The translations under genes and the position numbers were made by a program. Of a stretch of 64,000 nt of DNA, positions 52,601-64,000 are shown piece after piece. The notes beneath the pieces were generated by a model. That model made no database searches. It saw nothing but the letters and a program-made list of their open reading frames with translations, and was not told the origin of the DNA. The stretch's first letter is position 1. Every line of letters begins with the position of its first letter. This DNA comes from Zopfochytrium polystomum (Eukaryota > Chytridiomycota > Chytridiomycetes > Chytridiales > Chytridiaceae): the NCBI GenBank assembly GCA_025765615.1, contig JAIVFJ010000009.1:186001-250000 (forward strand), written 5' to 3'.

Positions 52601-53236
52601 GATTTCAGCGAAGAAGTCAACAGAGGCTTTTCAAACAAGAAACTGCCTCTCAAAGATCGTCTGAACCTCTGGTATTGTTTGCGTTATTTGAGTCCACCGT
52701 CTAAGAAATCTGTCAACCCCTTTCCAGGCTTAAAGGTCTCACAACTCTGCATCGCCATCTTCAACCCCTGTCGCGAATGCTGGTCCGTTTTGAGCGGCAA
52801 ATGAGGTGTTCATTATCGCTCGCTCAAGCAGCGCTGCTCGTCCGAGATCAAGTCTCAATCGCCAAGATGATGTCTGCAGAGGCCGAAATCCTGCCAGATA
52901 CGACCACCTCGGCGTTTCGGCAACTTCAAAACGTACCGCCTGAAAGAATCGTGGGACTCATAACGTGGGCGCTCGCAGCTATGACGTAGTCTTTGCATGT
53001 TTCTCGCTGTGAGATGGACATGTGGATATATTAGTTTAAGCTGGACGTGCTCTGCGAGTTGTTGGAGTATTTATTTCTCAGAAAGTAATCACCTCAGTTT
53101 CACGAGTAATGTTATTGAGGCCGTTTGCCTCCCAAAAATAGAAACTGCTGTTTCAGGGGAAATACTTCTGATGATGATCGACGGGAAGCTTCCGCCACCA
53201 ACTGATCAATACCATCTATTCGTCGCCAGCGAGTAG
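46653..53236 (+). CDS. Very large unrecognised protein with HEAT-like part and PP1-docking-type RVSF
   Basis: About eight or nine exons stay open in phase from the proposed ATG at 46653 to the stop at 53234-53236, roughly 2,000 residues. Introns checked by phase lie near 47510-47578, 47982-48025, 48622-48662, 48841-48890, 51644-51692, 52672-52727 and 52987-53040. The N-terminal third is helical (SERRLLSTILPYILTQF, RLQAAQAVLAALQFAL) with a KSRVSF motif (47232-47246) of the RVxF type that docks protein phosphatase 1. A HEAT-like unit follows (FNCLVSLLDDSDVSIRDSTS). One exon of over 900 codons holds helical, then long Ser/Thr/Pro-rich disordered sequence. The C-terminal 400 residues are folded-looking again (LPLKDRLNLW, SRMLVRFERQMRCSL, ELLEYLFLRK). 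I do not recognise the family; Rif1-like layout was considered but is not established. Confidence 0.55.
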
Positions 53237-53432
53237 AAGGAACGCGCGAGGCAGGAAGAAGTAGCGGATCGGGACTGTGCAGAACACCAGTGACTAAAAA
53301 TAAACAAGACGCAGTCGCAATTCATGCGTTCCTCAGAAAGGGGACGACTCGTCGTGGCATCAAATCACGTGACAAACAAAACTCGAATTCTTTCGACACA
53401 TCCACTAAGCCGATCTGGGTGCCGCCGAGGTC

Positions 53433-56400
53433 ATGGAGACTTCCACGTCGACGCCCCCAGCGTCGCGCGCAGCGGGACCGTACGCACCTGCCGCGGGCGT
53501 CGTCGGCACCGCGTCGTCGTCAAACGTTTTCATCAAAATTGCTCTGGATCAGCTTTCAAACGCAAAGGAATCAAAGAGATTTCCTGCCCTGAAAGATGCT
53601 ATCAAGGAAGCGCAAAGTGAGTAGTTACCCGCATGTTCACAGGATTTGCCCTGCAAGAATAAACACAGTCCTAATCCAGCTGCGAGCGAGTCCTCCGAGA
53701 TGAGCCTGGATGCTCTGAAAGTCATGTTCCATCCGCTCCGCTTGGCCTGTCAGTCCCGCCAGCCCGTCCTTACGACAATCGCAATCGACTGCTTGGGAAA
53801 GCTCTTCAGCTATGGTTACTGGAGCAGTCAAAGTAGTCTTGTCGCCGCGTCGATCACTGTGGGATCAGAGTCAGCCGGTGTTCTTCCAGATCGATCGCAG
53901 CGCGAGTCGCACGACGATGATCGCGGATCCGTTGACAGCTCCGCCCGCGACAGTGGTATCATTGCGGACATTGTTGAGACGATCTGCGATGCGTTCTCTA
54001 TGGGCGAAAATACAGACGACAAGGTCCAGTTGCAGATCGTCAAGGCCTTGCTGGCGGCCGTAACAGCGACAAACATGCTGCCCCTCAAGTACGACAGATC
54101 GTACTTTCCAGCAACCGGGAAACAGCCGGATACGATAATGGCCCCTGTTATCCACGGTGCCACTCTGCTGCGCGCTGTCCGGACCACGTACAACATCTTC
54201 CTACTGTCGAAATCGTCGAGTACGCAGATAGTCGCTCAAGCAAGCTTGACGCAAATTGTGCAAGGTATATTTAGCCGGGTGCCAAAATCCTTTGCGATTC
54301 AGGCAAATAGGCTGTCGGATGGTCCCACTTCAATTGGGGGAGATGGCAACGCGGAGGCTCTTGGGAGCACTGGCGTCCCGGGCGTCCCAGCATCTGTCAC
54401 AGGATCTGTGACAGACTCACCGACAATGACCGCAGCAACCATGAACAGTGCCGAATCGCCTAGTCCATCGCTGCCACGAAGTAGTACATCTGGTGCCCCA
54501 CGCCGTGCCGATTTGAGAAAGTCCGAAGACATGATGTCGCTTCCTCCTCCCCATGCTGAATCCGAGCTTGATCTGTGCATCCAAGACGCGTACTTGGTCC
54601 TTCGAGCAATGTGCAAACTTAGCATGAAGCCGATTCCGACAACCGAAGGGTGAGCGGAGGCATAGTTTTGGCCAAATCTCTTGGTTAAATTTCTAGCGCA
54701 GCCCAACAGACTTGAAGTCCCATGCTATGCGATCAAAATTACTGTCCCTGCATTTGGTTCACTCCATTTTAAGCACGCACGTCAGCATTTTTTTCACGCC
54801 AGCACCTTCCCTGTTCGCCATTGACACAAGCCTGCCACCTCCCTCACCAGTATCTCTTTTATTCATACATTCTGTGAAACAGTATCTATGCCTCACACTC
54901 AGCCGGAACGCGCTCAGTGTCGTTCCCCAGGTTTTTGACATCAGCATGGATATTTTCAGCCGTGTGTTGGTTGATTTGCGGACCTTGCTGAAGGTAAGTT
55001 TGCCATCGACACGACTTACGCTAATTGCCCGTCACTCCCATCTTTACAGAAAGAGCTCTCCGTTATTTTCACGGAAATCATAATTCCGATTGTAGAAGCT
55101 AAATCTTCTGTTACTTTTCACCAACGTGTTTCTCTATTCCGATCTCTTGGACGTCTTCTTGCCGATCCTGGCTCAGATGCCGGCCGACTTCTCGTTGAAA
55201 TATTTCTTAATTACGATTGCGATGTCGAAGCAACTTCTGCAAAGGAAAACATTTGGGAACGCCTCATAAGCTCGCTCAGCCGGGCGTTGACCCTCCACCA
55301 TTCTAGCGACCCAAGTACAACACCGCATTCTCAAAGCCCTCCTCAAAGTCGTGCTGATCCCTCAGTTGCCTCAGGGGCTATTCCCATTCCACCCGCGATC
55401 ACTACTGCAAATCTTGCCACGTTCACACGAGAGCAAGTTCGCGAACTGTATTCGTCGTCCGGCGATTATGTAGAACTGAAAAAACGCGCACTGGAAGTGT
55501 TGGTCAGAGGGGTGCTGAAGCCTCTTGTTTGGTGGTGCACAAGCAGGGCTGATGCAAACGCGTTGGCCTGGTTGTCCCTCAACAACGCTGCTGCTTCTGA
55601 AGCAATCGGAGACGAAGGAAGCAACGGCGAGCTGAGTTTGTTGGAAGGAGGGCAGGAAGAGGCAGGACGAAGCAATTTTGTCCGAGAAGACGATCCGTCC
55701 CAATTCGAAACCCTGCGACAGCGGAAGCAAATCCTACTGGAAGGAATTACTCGATTCAACACTAAACCAAAGAAAGTGAGTTCAACTGGCCATCTCGTTT
55801 GTCAATGTTGAATGCATGATCAGGGCATCCAATTCCTACTGGAGTCAGGATTCATAGCATCAAGAACAAAGAAAGATATTGCAATGTTTTTGCTTACCAC
55901 AGAGGGCTTGAGCAAAAGCATGATTGGGGAGTTCCTTGGCGAAGGGTAAGGTGAAATCTTGTTTGAGAGATACGCTTCCTTCTCATCGTGTTTCTGTTCT
56001 CTCTGGAGTGATGAGGAGCACATTGCTATTATGCACGCATTCGTGGAGGAGCTCGACTTTGTGGATATGCCTTTTCTCGATGCGATTCGGCATTTCTTGC
56101 AGCACTTTCGATTGCCTGGAGAGGCTCAAAAGATCGACCGACTTATGCTCAAATTCGCCGAACGCTTCCACAACGATAACCCAAACAAGTTTGCAACAGC
56201 GGATACAGCATACGTCCTTGCCTTCAGTGTAATCATGCTCAACTCCGATCAGCACAACCCGCAAGTCAAAAAGCGGATGACCAAGGCTGACTTCTTGAAG
56301 AATAACAGGTTTGTCCCTCAGAAATACCTGCATTTACACTCACCATTGGTCAATAGTGGTATTGATGACGGAAAAAACTTGGACCCTGAGTTCCTCGGCT

Positions 56401-59400
56401 CAATATTTGACGACATTAAGACCAACGAAATTATTTTGAAGGAGGAGCACGCTGAAAAGGCACCGGCTAAGCCAACCTCTTTGTCTCTATTTCCCGGTGT
56501 CAATATTCCTGCCATTCCAGGAATTCCAGGTCTCATTCCTTCTGTCGGCCAGGCTCAGTTCGACATGGCTTCTGAGTCCGTTGCACTCAAGACGGAAGCT
56601 CTGTTCAATAACATCATGAAGTCGGGCAAAAGGCAAAGCTCTGTGTCGACTGACGAAGGGACAGGTTCTGTTTCAGACCAAGCCTCACTGATTACTGGTG
56701 CAAGTACCGCTGGCTCTGATTTCTCGGGCGGGACGACTCTCTCCATGTTCTATTCTGCCTCTCACTACGAGCACGTCCGGCCAATGTTCCAGGGCACGTG
56801 GATGTCCATTCTCACTGCTATTTCAGGAAGCCTTCAAGAAACGGAAGATGCAGAGACTGTTGCACTGGCCCTCGAAGGATTCCGGCATGCAATATGGCTT
56901 ACGTGTATGTTCGACCTCGAACTTGAGCGGAAAGCATTTGTCTCCACTCTTGCCAAGTTTACGCAATTGGGCAACGTTGCTGAGATGAAACAAAAAAGCA
57001 TCGAAGCGATAAAAGCCCTGCTTACTATCGGTCACACTCTTGGGAACAGACTGAGCGAAGGATGGATGGATATCGTGCAGTGTGTAAGCCAGCTCGAGAG
57101 ATTACAGATTTTGGACGCGAATGCGAACAGGTGTGTTTTTGCTTGTCCTTGCCTTCGACACCAAGCTCTTTTTGAACCTGCCCTCCTTGTTACGTGGCTT
57201 GCAAGGTCATCAACAGACCTCCGTGGTCGCAAAGACAACGGACCGACACCAAAGAAAGAAATCAAAGAGGACATTGCTGCCGTCGCATCCTCTCAGTCGA
57301 TGACCCTGATGGTCGACAAGATTTTCACCTCGTCAGTGAGACTGTCTGGACCAGCCATTGTCCTCTTTGTGCGCGCGCTTTGCAGCGTCTCTTGGGATGA
57401 AATTTGCGCCTCTGCCACTTCTGAGCATCCCCGAATGTACTGTCTCCAGCGATTAGTCGAGATTTCGTACTATAACATGCGCCGAATCCGTTTCGAGTGG
57501 GTTAACATATGGGCTATTCTTGGCCCGCATTTCAACATGGTCGGAAGTCACAGCAACCCGCAAGTCTGCTTTTTTGCGTTGGACAAATTGCGACAACTGG
57601 CAGCAAAGTTTTTGGAGATCGATGAGCTGCCAAACTTTAAATTTCAAAAAGATTTCCTCCGGCCTTTTGAATACGTGATGGGCACTTCGACGGATCCAAA
57701 AACTAAGGACATGGTTTTGACCTGTCTTCAGCAGATGATTCAGGCAAAGGCGTCCTCTTTGAAGTCGGGTTGGAAGGCAATATTTGGGGCTCTGTCAAAA
57801 GCGGCTCAAGAGGAGAGAGGTGCTATCACTCGATGACTTGATTCTTATCCTCTAACATTGGTCTCCCCTTTTGGTGCAGAAAATTTGGTTCTCCTCGGCT
57901 TCGATCTTGTAAAATCCAACTACAAAGCCAACTTTGAAACCATAGTTTCCAATCTTGCATTTTCAGATTGTATCACTTGCTTGGTGGAGTTTTGCAAGAA
58001 CAAAAACTTCCCAAAAACAAGGTAGCACATTTGCAGCAGGTGTGCGATGCGGAATGACGCTAACGCTTTGCTCCTGCAGTCTTCAGTCGATTGAACTGCT
58101 GAAACAGACGATCCCTCGGATTTACGAGATGTCGAAAACTCCGACTGGTTCAAAAATTCTTTTGGCAACAGCAGCTGCGGTGGACAAGGCAGCCAGCGAG
58201 CTTGCAAGTGCCACTGGCACACATACCCCTCGGTTTGAGAAGAGCGCATCAACTGCGGCCGATGAGGTTTTGCCAACACCTGACGAAGCGAATTTCCGTG
58301 TTTTGTTCCCAATACTGTTTGCTTTGTACGAAGTGGTTATGACCGGGGATCTGGAAGTCCGAACAAGAGGGTTGCAATACTTGTTTGAAACCATCAAACA
58401 GTACGGTGACACCTTCTCAGCAGACTCGTGGGAAGTCGTCACAAAAGGAGTGCTTTTCCCTATATTCGACGATTTGAAACTGTCCAAGAGTGAGCACACC
58501 AAATTTGCTAACAAGGAGGATTTCAGCGTTTGGCTGAGCACAACGCTGATTCAAGCGCTCCGACTGTTCGTCGAGCTTTTTGGGGTCTTTTACACTACTC
58601 TTCAGCCATACATCGATGGCATGTTCGACTTGCTAGTTATTTGTATGACTCAAGGTGAAGCAAGGTGAACGATGTAAAGAAACTTCTGTGCTGACACACT
58701 CACAGAGAACGAGACGCTTGCGCGAATTGGATCAACTTGTCTGCAAAGCTTTGTGGAGTCGAATGCTGCCAAGTTCGACGAGGCAATGTGGGATAAAATC
58801 TGCCGCGAATTCCGCAGACTGTTTGAACTCACCACTCCCGACGGACTATTTTTCGACTACCACGAGCAAGTACCAGAGATGCCAGATGGTGTTGTCGCCC
58901 CACCAGAGGACGGCGATGGAGTCCTCCACGACGCGACGCCAAGGGTGGGTGTACCACCTGAGGAGGCGGCAAAGATAGTCGAGCCAAAAGTTGTTTTAGG
59001 CCCGGCAGTTGGACGTGGCGACGACGACGATGTTGCAGTCGGCGAGCGCGGGAAAAAGAAACCAACCAGCGCCATTATCACCTCACCAGCTTCCGCAGCG
59101 ACACCAGCCCCGGCTCGTGCAGCTTCGTCTGGATCTCTAGCACTGCCACTGCTGGAGTTCATTGACGGGGTCCCAATTCTTGTTGGTCGGCGGCAACCAC
59201 TCCGAAGCGAATACCAAGGACTGATTGTTAAGTGCGTTCTCCACCTTCTTGTCATTCAAACTCTGCAAGAGGTGCTGCTCGCCGGCGACAACCAAAACCC
59301 AGACGTGGTGCTCAATGCTATGTCCGGCGACCACGTACTCGACCTCTTGGACTGCCTCGAACGAAGTTACAACTTTGCGCGAGCATTCAACAGGGACATG

Positions 59401-59928
59401 GAGCTGCGGATTGCTCTGTATCGGATGGGTTTCATGAAACAGCTTCCGAATTTGCTGAAGCAGGAAACAAGCAGTATTGCGATTTACATCACTGTGCTTG
59501 TGAAGTTGTTCATGGATACGGCACCGGAGCGGGTGGAGCGGAGATCCACAATCGGAGGGAGGCTGCTGCCGTGAGTAGCGATCAATACTCTCATTCTCTT
59601 ATTTTGATGGCCCTACTGACTCAAGGCCTTCGACAGCCTCTTCCACCAAGTAATCGACCACTTCCACAACCTGGACGTCGACGTCAAGAAGCGGAACGTA
59701 ACTGCGTGGAAGCCAGCGGTCATTTCCGTCATCACGGCGCTGGCGGAGCTCGACGATGAACGGTTCAAGATCATCGTGCCAGAATTTTACATGGAGGTGT
59801 TGGACCTACTGTTGCATCAAGATGTGGACGGAGATATCCGCACCGTCTTGTACGCAATGCTGGCGCGGTGTGGCGGTCTTTTTGGGATTGTGAAGGTCGA
59901 TGTGGAGAATGCACAAGGGCTGAATTGA
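53433..59928 (+). CDS. SEC7: Sec7/BIG-type Arf guanine nucleotide exchange factor
   Basis: Large Arf-GEF that activates Arf1 at the trans-Golgi for vesicle formation. It opens [15 protein letters not shown] and then has the DCB domain ([70 protein letters not shown]). The HUS region has [18 protein letters not shown]. The Sec7 domain lies at about 55760-56330: [31 protein letters not shown] followed by GEAQKIDR with the catalytic glutamate at 56121-56123, and [21 protein letters not shown]-type C-terminal helices follow, including [15 protein letters not shown]. It stops TGA at 59926-59928 after about 1,900 residues, the usual BIG/Sec7 size. More than a dozen short introns are implied; some boundaries, especially 54650-54930, are approximate. 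Confidence 0.93.
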
Positions 59929-61809
59929 AAATCTCGTCTATATCTAACTGGACCAGTTGTCCTAGTCTCAGCTTCTGATTCCCTTTGCTTTCTGTTAAGT
60001 TGTTCTTGTCTGGTCGTGAATTCATAGGAAAATGAACAGGAATAAACCCTGTACGCTCAGTATAAACGAGCAGTTAAGTCTAAGTTTGCAAGCACATAGG
60101 AGGGAGGAGGATGCCGACGAGTGGACGTTGAACGTGCGGATGTTTTTCCTTGGGTGGCACAAACGATAGTCTTTCTTTCCAAACACAGTTGAGTCTGCCT
60201 TGTCAGGCTCACCTCAAGTGCCATCGCAAGATGAGGGTGAGTAGTCGTGTTGAATGGTTACCTTAGATCGTCATCGTTGGCACGAAGAAGAAGAAGAACG
60301 AGGATGGAATCGGAACTGCGAACAACGCGGGATCGGGAGCACGCGCATCCGCCCTCCACTTTATAAGCGATGAGGCCGGGCCGTCCAGCTCCAGCGCTCT
60401 CCGGCCAACTACCAGGCCTACACTCGCGCCTGACGCGGAGGAGGAACCGCAATGTGTACGACAGCCAAGATGGACTCCTCGCCGTTGCCGCCAGCCCTAG
60501 TGCTCCGCGCTTGCTTCCGACTCCGTGAGCGCCCTCTTCGCCTTGGGCAGCCGCAAGAAAGGGTTTCGTGGACTCCTCCGCCATCCTGGCAAAACGTGGC
60601 GATCTACGTTTCAGGCACTGCGGGGCACAGCAGATAGAATCTCTGCAACCACTTCCAGCAAGGGCGATTTGAGGTTTTCGCAAGCGATCGCGGCTCCTGG
60701 CGGCGATCGGCATCGGTTCAGCCTTGCTCAGATTTGATAAAGACGCCTCCAGTCGAAAGAGTAGCCTCGTTGCAGTGGGGCAGGGTCGCTTGCGCGCTTT
60801 ATCTGTCGTCTTTCGAAACCAAGAATGAACTTCTCTTGAACGCCTTTGTCTTCTGGAATCCGAATGCTACGCGCACGCATACCGACGAACGTCAGAAGCC
60901 GCGCGCGGATGACACTGCTTCAAGCAGTCTTGTAACCTGAGGATTCGCCTACGACACACCTTTGCCAGCGCGGAGTATTCTGAATTCCACCAACCGTGCC
61001 TTGGGAACCAGCTTTTGCAAAGCCGGTCCTCTTGCATTCGAGCACAGTAGTGCCGCGAGGCCGGCGGGTGGAGAATGCCTTGAGCCATGGCGGCAAGGCG
61101 GCCCTCGTCATTCGGTCGAGGTACAATCTTTCTGGGGTCGCAACCGTGGGCCTGGAAACGATTTCCACAGTGCCAGAACAGGAAGGAAGAAGGCGGCTGA
61201 GTGTCGCTCCTCGAGCCTGCAGTCTCTTTGTTGCAAACTTTTGGGAGCTAGTCCGGTGATGCGTGGAGCTCACCTAATCTATTCAGCTGGTTGATGAGAA
61301 CCAATTCGCTGCGAGCTTGCAGCGCGTAGCCTCCTCGGCTTATCAGTACTGCTGGTGGCGCTGGCCTTTGTGGTTGAAGACCGTCTGTCTCCCGCAATCC
61401 AAGGCGTGCAACTGCCTGAGGGTAGAGAAGACTCCCACATAGCATTTGTTCGCATCGAGCGCTAGATGGATCAAGTGGATATTGTCAGCATCACAATCGT
61501 GGCCCGTTTATTGCTCTCGATCCCCAGGTTGAAGGAGGTTCCGTCCACGACGAGATAGTGACATGAATTTAAAACATTTCAACCACTTATCTTCTTCCAC
61601 TTTATAACGCATATCTGACAATTTCTTCTCTTTGAACATGTATTCTTGCAGGGTCTCTCCGTCGTAGCTTGCGAAAGTATGCAATACTTTGTTTCATTGT
61701 GATTGTGCACCATGTTGACTTTGGTATTTCTCATAGAAACCCATGTACCCGGCTTGCAAAACCCAGATGTCGGTGAGTGAACCAGGCAGAGACTACTGTC
61801 CCGAAAACT
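59929..61809. other. 1.9-kb intergenic region; no confident gene
   Basis: AATAAA at 60041-60046 may end the Sec7 transcript. A possible small spliced frame starts at about 60231 (ATGAGG, donor GTGAGT, acceptor TTAG at 60266) and reads IVIVGTKKKKNEDGIG, but it soon meets stops and matches no family. Overlapping frames on both strands near 60250-60740 and 60900-61290 are probably shadows in GC-rich DNA. No tRNA or other RNA gene was recognised. Confidence 0.4.
60041..60046 (+). terminator. Polyadenylation hexamer AATAAA after SEC7
   Basis: AATAAA lies 113 nt after the SEC7 stop codon in sense orientation. Sequence and position suit a polyadenylation signal, but it is a single hexamer. Confidence 0.35.
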
Positions 61810-64000
61810 ATGGTAACAAGTGCAATAGACGTTGAAATTAAGAACAAGATCGTCTCGGAGATTCGCGAAAATATTGATATCGTGCAGTCCATTGAATACC
61901 CACGCTATCTTGAGCTCCTTCTCCCGGCGTTTATCCACGTTTTGAAAGAAACAGAGCCTGTATTTAGTGATTCCTCTGTACAGGTTTTTAGAAGGCAAAC
62001 AGACTGGCTGCTTTGTTCTAATAAGCATTCCAAAAACAAATATGTAGAAATTGCGATCGACAACCCTTGAAATCATTCACCGCTTCCCACAAAAAGAGCC
62101 ATTTCGAGCACATGCAGCGCCGCTAATGGAGCAGCTGCTGAATGTCGTAAAGACTGACAATGAAGAAAATGCGCTAGTAGCCATTAAAGTCATCAATGAT
62201 TTGCACCGCACTTACCGGCAGGAGATGGAGACTTTTGTCAAAGATTTCTTGGATATTGTGCTTCAGATGTATCAAAATATGAAGCAGGCAGTGAAGGACA
62301 TGTTTGAGGCCGTGAGTGAATTGTATTTTCCATCCTGTTATGAACCCCAAGTGTCGCTCAACCTACCCAAATTCTGTTGATAATTCCAATGAAGGATGGC
62401 GATCCTCCAACCGGATATTTACGGAGTATGTTTTCATTCAAGACTCTCACCGAGTGCCCTGCCATTATTGTACTTTTCATACACAGTTTTGGTGCTAAGT
62501 ACGCTGTCACATTTCAAATCTTCATGCCTGCTCTGCTTGAGGTGACCCATTTCTTCCTGGTACGAATTGTTTTCTAAATATTTGAGTTAGGTGCTGGCTT
62601 TGCAGCCCACAGCACAGGCCACTGCACATGAAGCTGCCACAGCAACTGGAAAGCCATTCATTGGAATGAGCCCTGATATCAAGAATAAAACAGCTTATGT
62701 TGACTTCAAGTCCATGCAAACAAAGGTGAATCAGATCGATGTTTGTTCACTGTGTTAACACTTTCTGCAGACCGTTTCTTTTATTGCATTTTCATCCAAA
62801 CACATTTCACTTCGTCAGTCTCATGAGGCTGTTGCAAGTGCAATTATGACACTTCTGAAAGACTGCCCCCCAGAATCGTCTTCTGCAAGAAAGGTCTCCA
62901 ACATGATGATGTGTTATTTACAAAATCAGAAGTAACCGTACAAATTTCCAGGACCTTCTCATTGCTGCTCGGCACTTGTGCTCAAAAGATTGCAAGTCAG
63001 ATGTTGATTTTCGAAATTCATTCCGATCTTACATCGAGATGCTGATGGATGAAAATGTGCTACTTGGCACCAGTGTCACAGTGCGAGAAACACAAAGGTA
63101 AGAAATGTCACCATTCTACTGAACAATTGACTCACATTACTGTAATTAGGTCATGGGCCTATAGTGTCCTTGTTGAACTGATCCAGCAAATGCGAGCAGA
63201 TCTCAGTTGGGCCCAGCTGGGAAGGGTGCTGTCAGTATACTGCCGACATCTCCACGATTATAGCTTCTCTCCAAGCAGCCAAGTAATTTGTTTAAGGTTT
63301 TTACTGAGCCTGGTTGAGGCCATTGGCGATAAGGCTGGTGCATCAGAAGGTTTGTTTGATGGAGCAAACGTGCCAGTAACATCATTTCCAGTGCGGAGGG
63401 TGTATGTAGGAATGCTTGAGTGCATAGCCCTCAAGTTTACTGCTATGAAAGCTGCGTTTCCTGCCACAATTAAAATGTGGCACAAACGGAAAAGCACACC
63501 AATATCCATAAATCATGAGAATATGGCTTCAGGAGTGGAGTTAGAAAGCTTCATGGACCTTGGACTTTCACAACCAATCAGAACAACTGCTAGGCCCTTT
63601 GATCAGTCCCCTGATTTAATGAAAGGTGGAGTAATATCCCTTCTCTTTAATAATAAGGTATAATTGATCTGTTTCCAGAGGCAAAGCTGCTCTTGAAAAC
63701 GATGATACAAGGCATCAGGCAGCTTGTGGTAGGCCTTAAGGCAGTGAAGACGGCTATTTCGCACCAGGGCATGACTCCTGATGCTGACATGAACCTAATC
63801 CTGCACTATGAAGAAGAAGTGACAATCTTCATACAAATATTCAAGGATGGTCTGAAGTGTTTCAACTACTTTGCTGCTGAGAATTTTGGGCCTGATGGAG
63901 CTCTTCTTGAAACATCGGACAAAGCCTCTCCATCTGTCAGCAAGGATGAACGTGAAGTTTTCGAACTTTTTGCAAGTGTCTTCACACTGGTGGAGCCTCA
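61810..64000 (+). CDS. TRA1: TRA1/TRRAP, 5' part (runs off window)
   Basis: Tra1 is a pseudokinase scaffold of the SAGA and NuA4 histone acetyltransferase complexes that receives activation domains. The window holds only its N-terminal HEAT region. The start at 61810 (MVTSAIDVEIKNKIVSEIRE) runs into YPRYLELLLPAFIHVLKETE; after a 64-nt intron (61984-62047) exon 2 gives LRSTTLEIIHRFPQKEPFRA and LLNVVKTDNEENALVAIKVI with NDLHRTYRQEME, matching Tra1 closely. Later exons give FSFKTLTECPAIIVL, RSYIEMLMDENVLLGTSVTV and VLVELIQQMRADLSWAQLGR. An upstream ATG at 61711 was not used because its frame does not join in phase. Introns are short and frequent. The gene continues past 64000; the FAT and kinase-like parts are not seen. 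Confidence 0.93.

Noticed and set aside
60258..60713. 151-codon minus-strand frame between SEC7 and TRA1
   Set aside because: It overlaps other open frames in GC-rich sequence, has no recognisable motif and no splice or promoter support.

Overview
The window is nuclear DNA of a compact, intron-rich eukaryote, most likely a flagellated early-diverging (zoosporic, chytrid-like) fungus. Genes are split by many short introns of about 40-150 nt with GT...AG ends, and intergenic gaps are often below 400 nt. The gene set is fungal-like: a Vps17-type sorting nexin, the ribosome factor Rei1, Dcp1, a Prm10/ThrE-type transporter, Tip41, Sec7 and Tra1. A Chibby homologue points to basal bodies and cilia. 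This lineage call is inference from gene content; no marker was compared against a database.

Left part (1-12 kb): poorly coding DNA with a weak hypothetical gene; a tandem array of intron-like repeats (4285-4593); a coiled-coil gene on the minus strand (5030-6213) facing away from Chibby (6846-7356); then a ferric-reductase/NADPH-oxidase-type flavocytochrome (8890-11068) with a frame break in its NADPH-binding half.

Centre-left (12-24 kb, mostly minus strand): a gene of 12 inferred exons (12056-20257) encoding a protein of about 2,500 residues. In order it has an N-terminal membrane anchor, an EGF-like motif, a GT4-type and a GT2-type glycosyltransferase domain, IPT-like and REJ-like modules, a GPS-like motif, a second membrane segment and a PPxY tail. 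This is the most unusual object in the window. It is followed by Dcp1 and ribosomal protein eL32, then divergent ribosomal protein uS9.

Centre (24-42 kb): housekeeping genes at high density: a Vps17-like SNX-BAR protein and Rei1 from a very short divergent promoter, MCM6, a large unrecognised alpha-helical repeat-like protein, V-ATPase subunit E, and a ThrE-family transporter.

Right part (43-64 kb): a MYND-finger protein, Tip41 (TOR/PP2A signalling), a second very large unrecognised protein, the Arf-GEF Sec7/BIG, and the 5' part of TRA1/TRRAP, which runs off the window end.

Exon boundaries were assigned by eye from reading-frame continuity and GT/AG sites. Those given to the base were checked for phase; the others are approximate. 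No rRNA, tRNA, CRISPR array or transposon was recognised.
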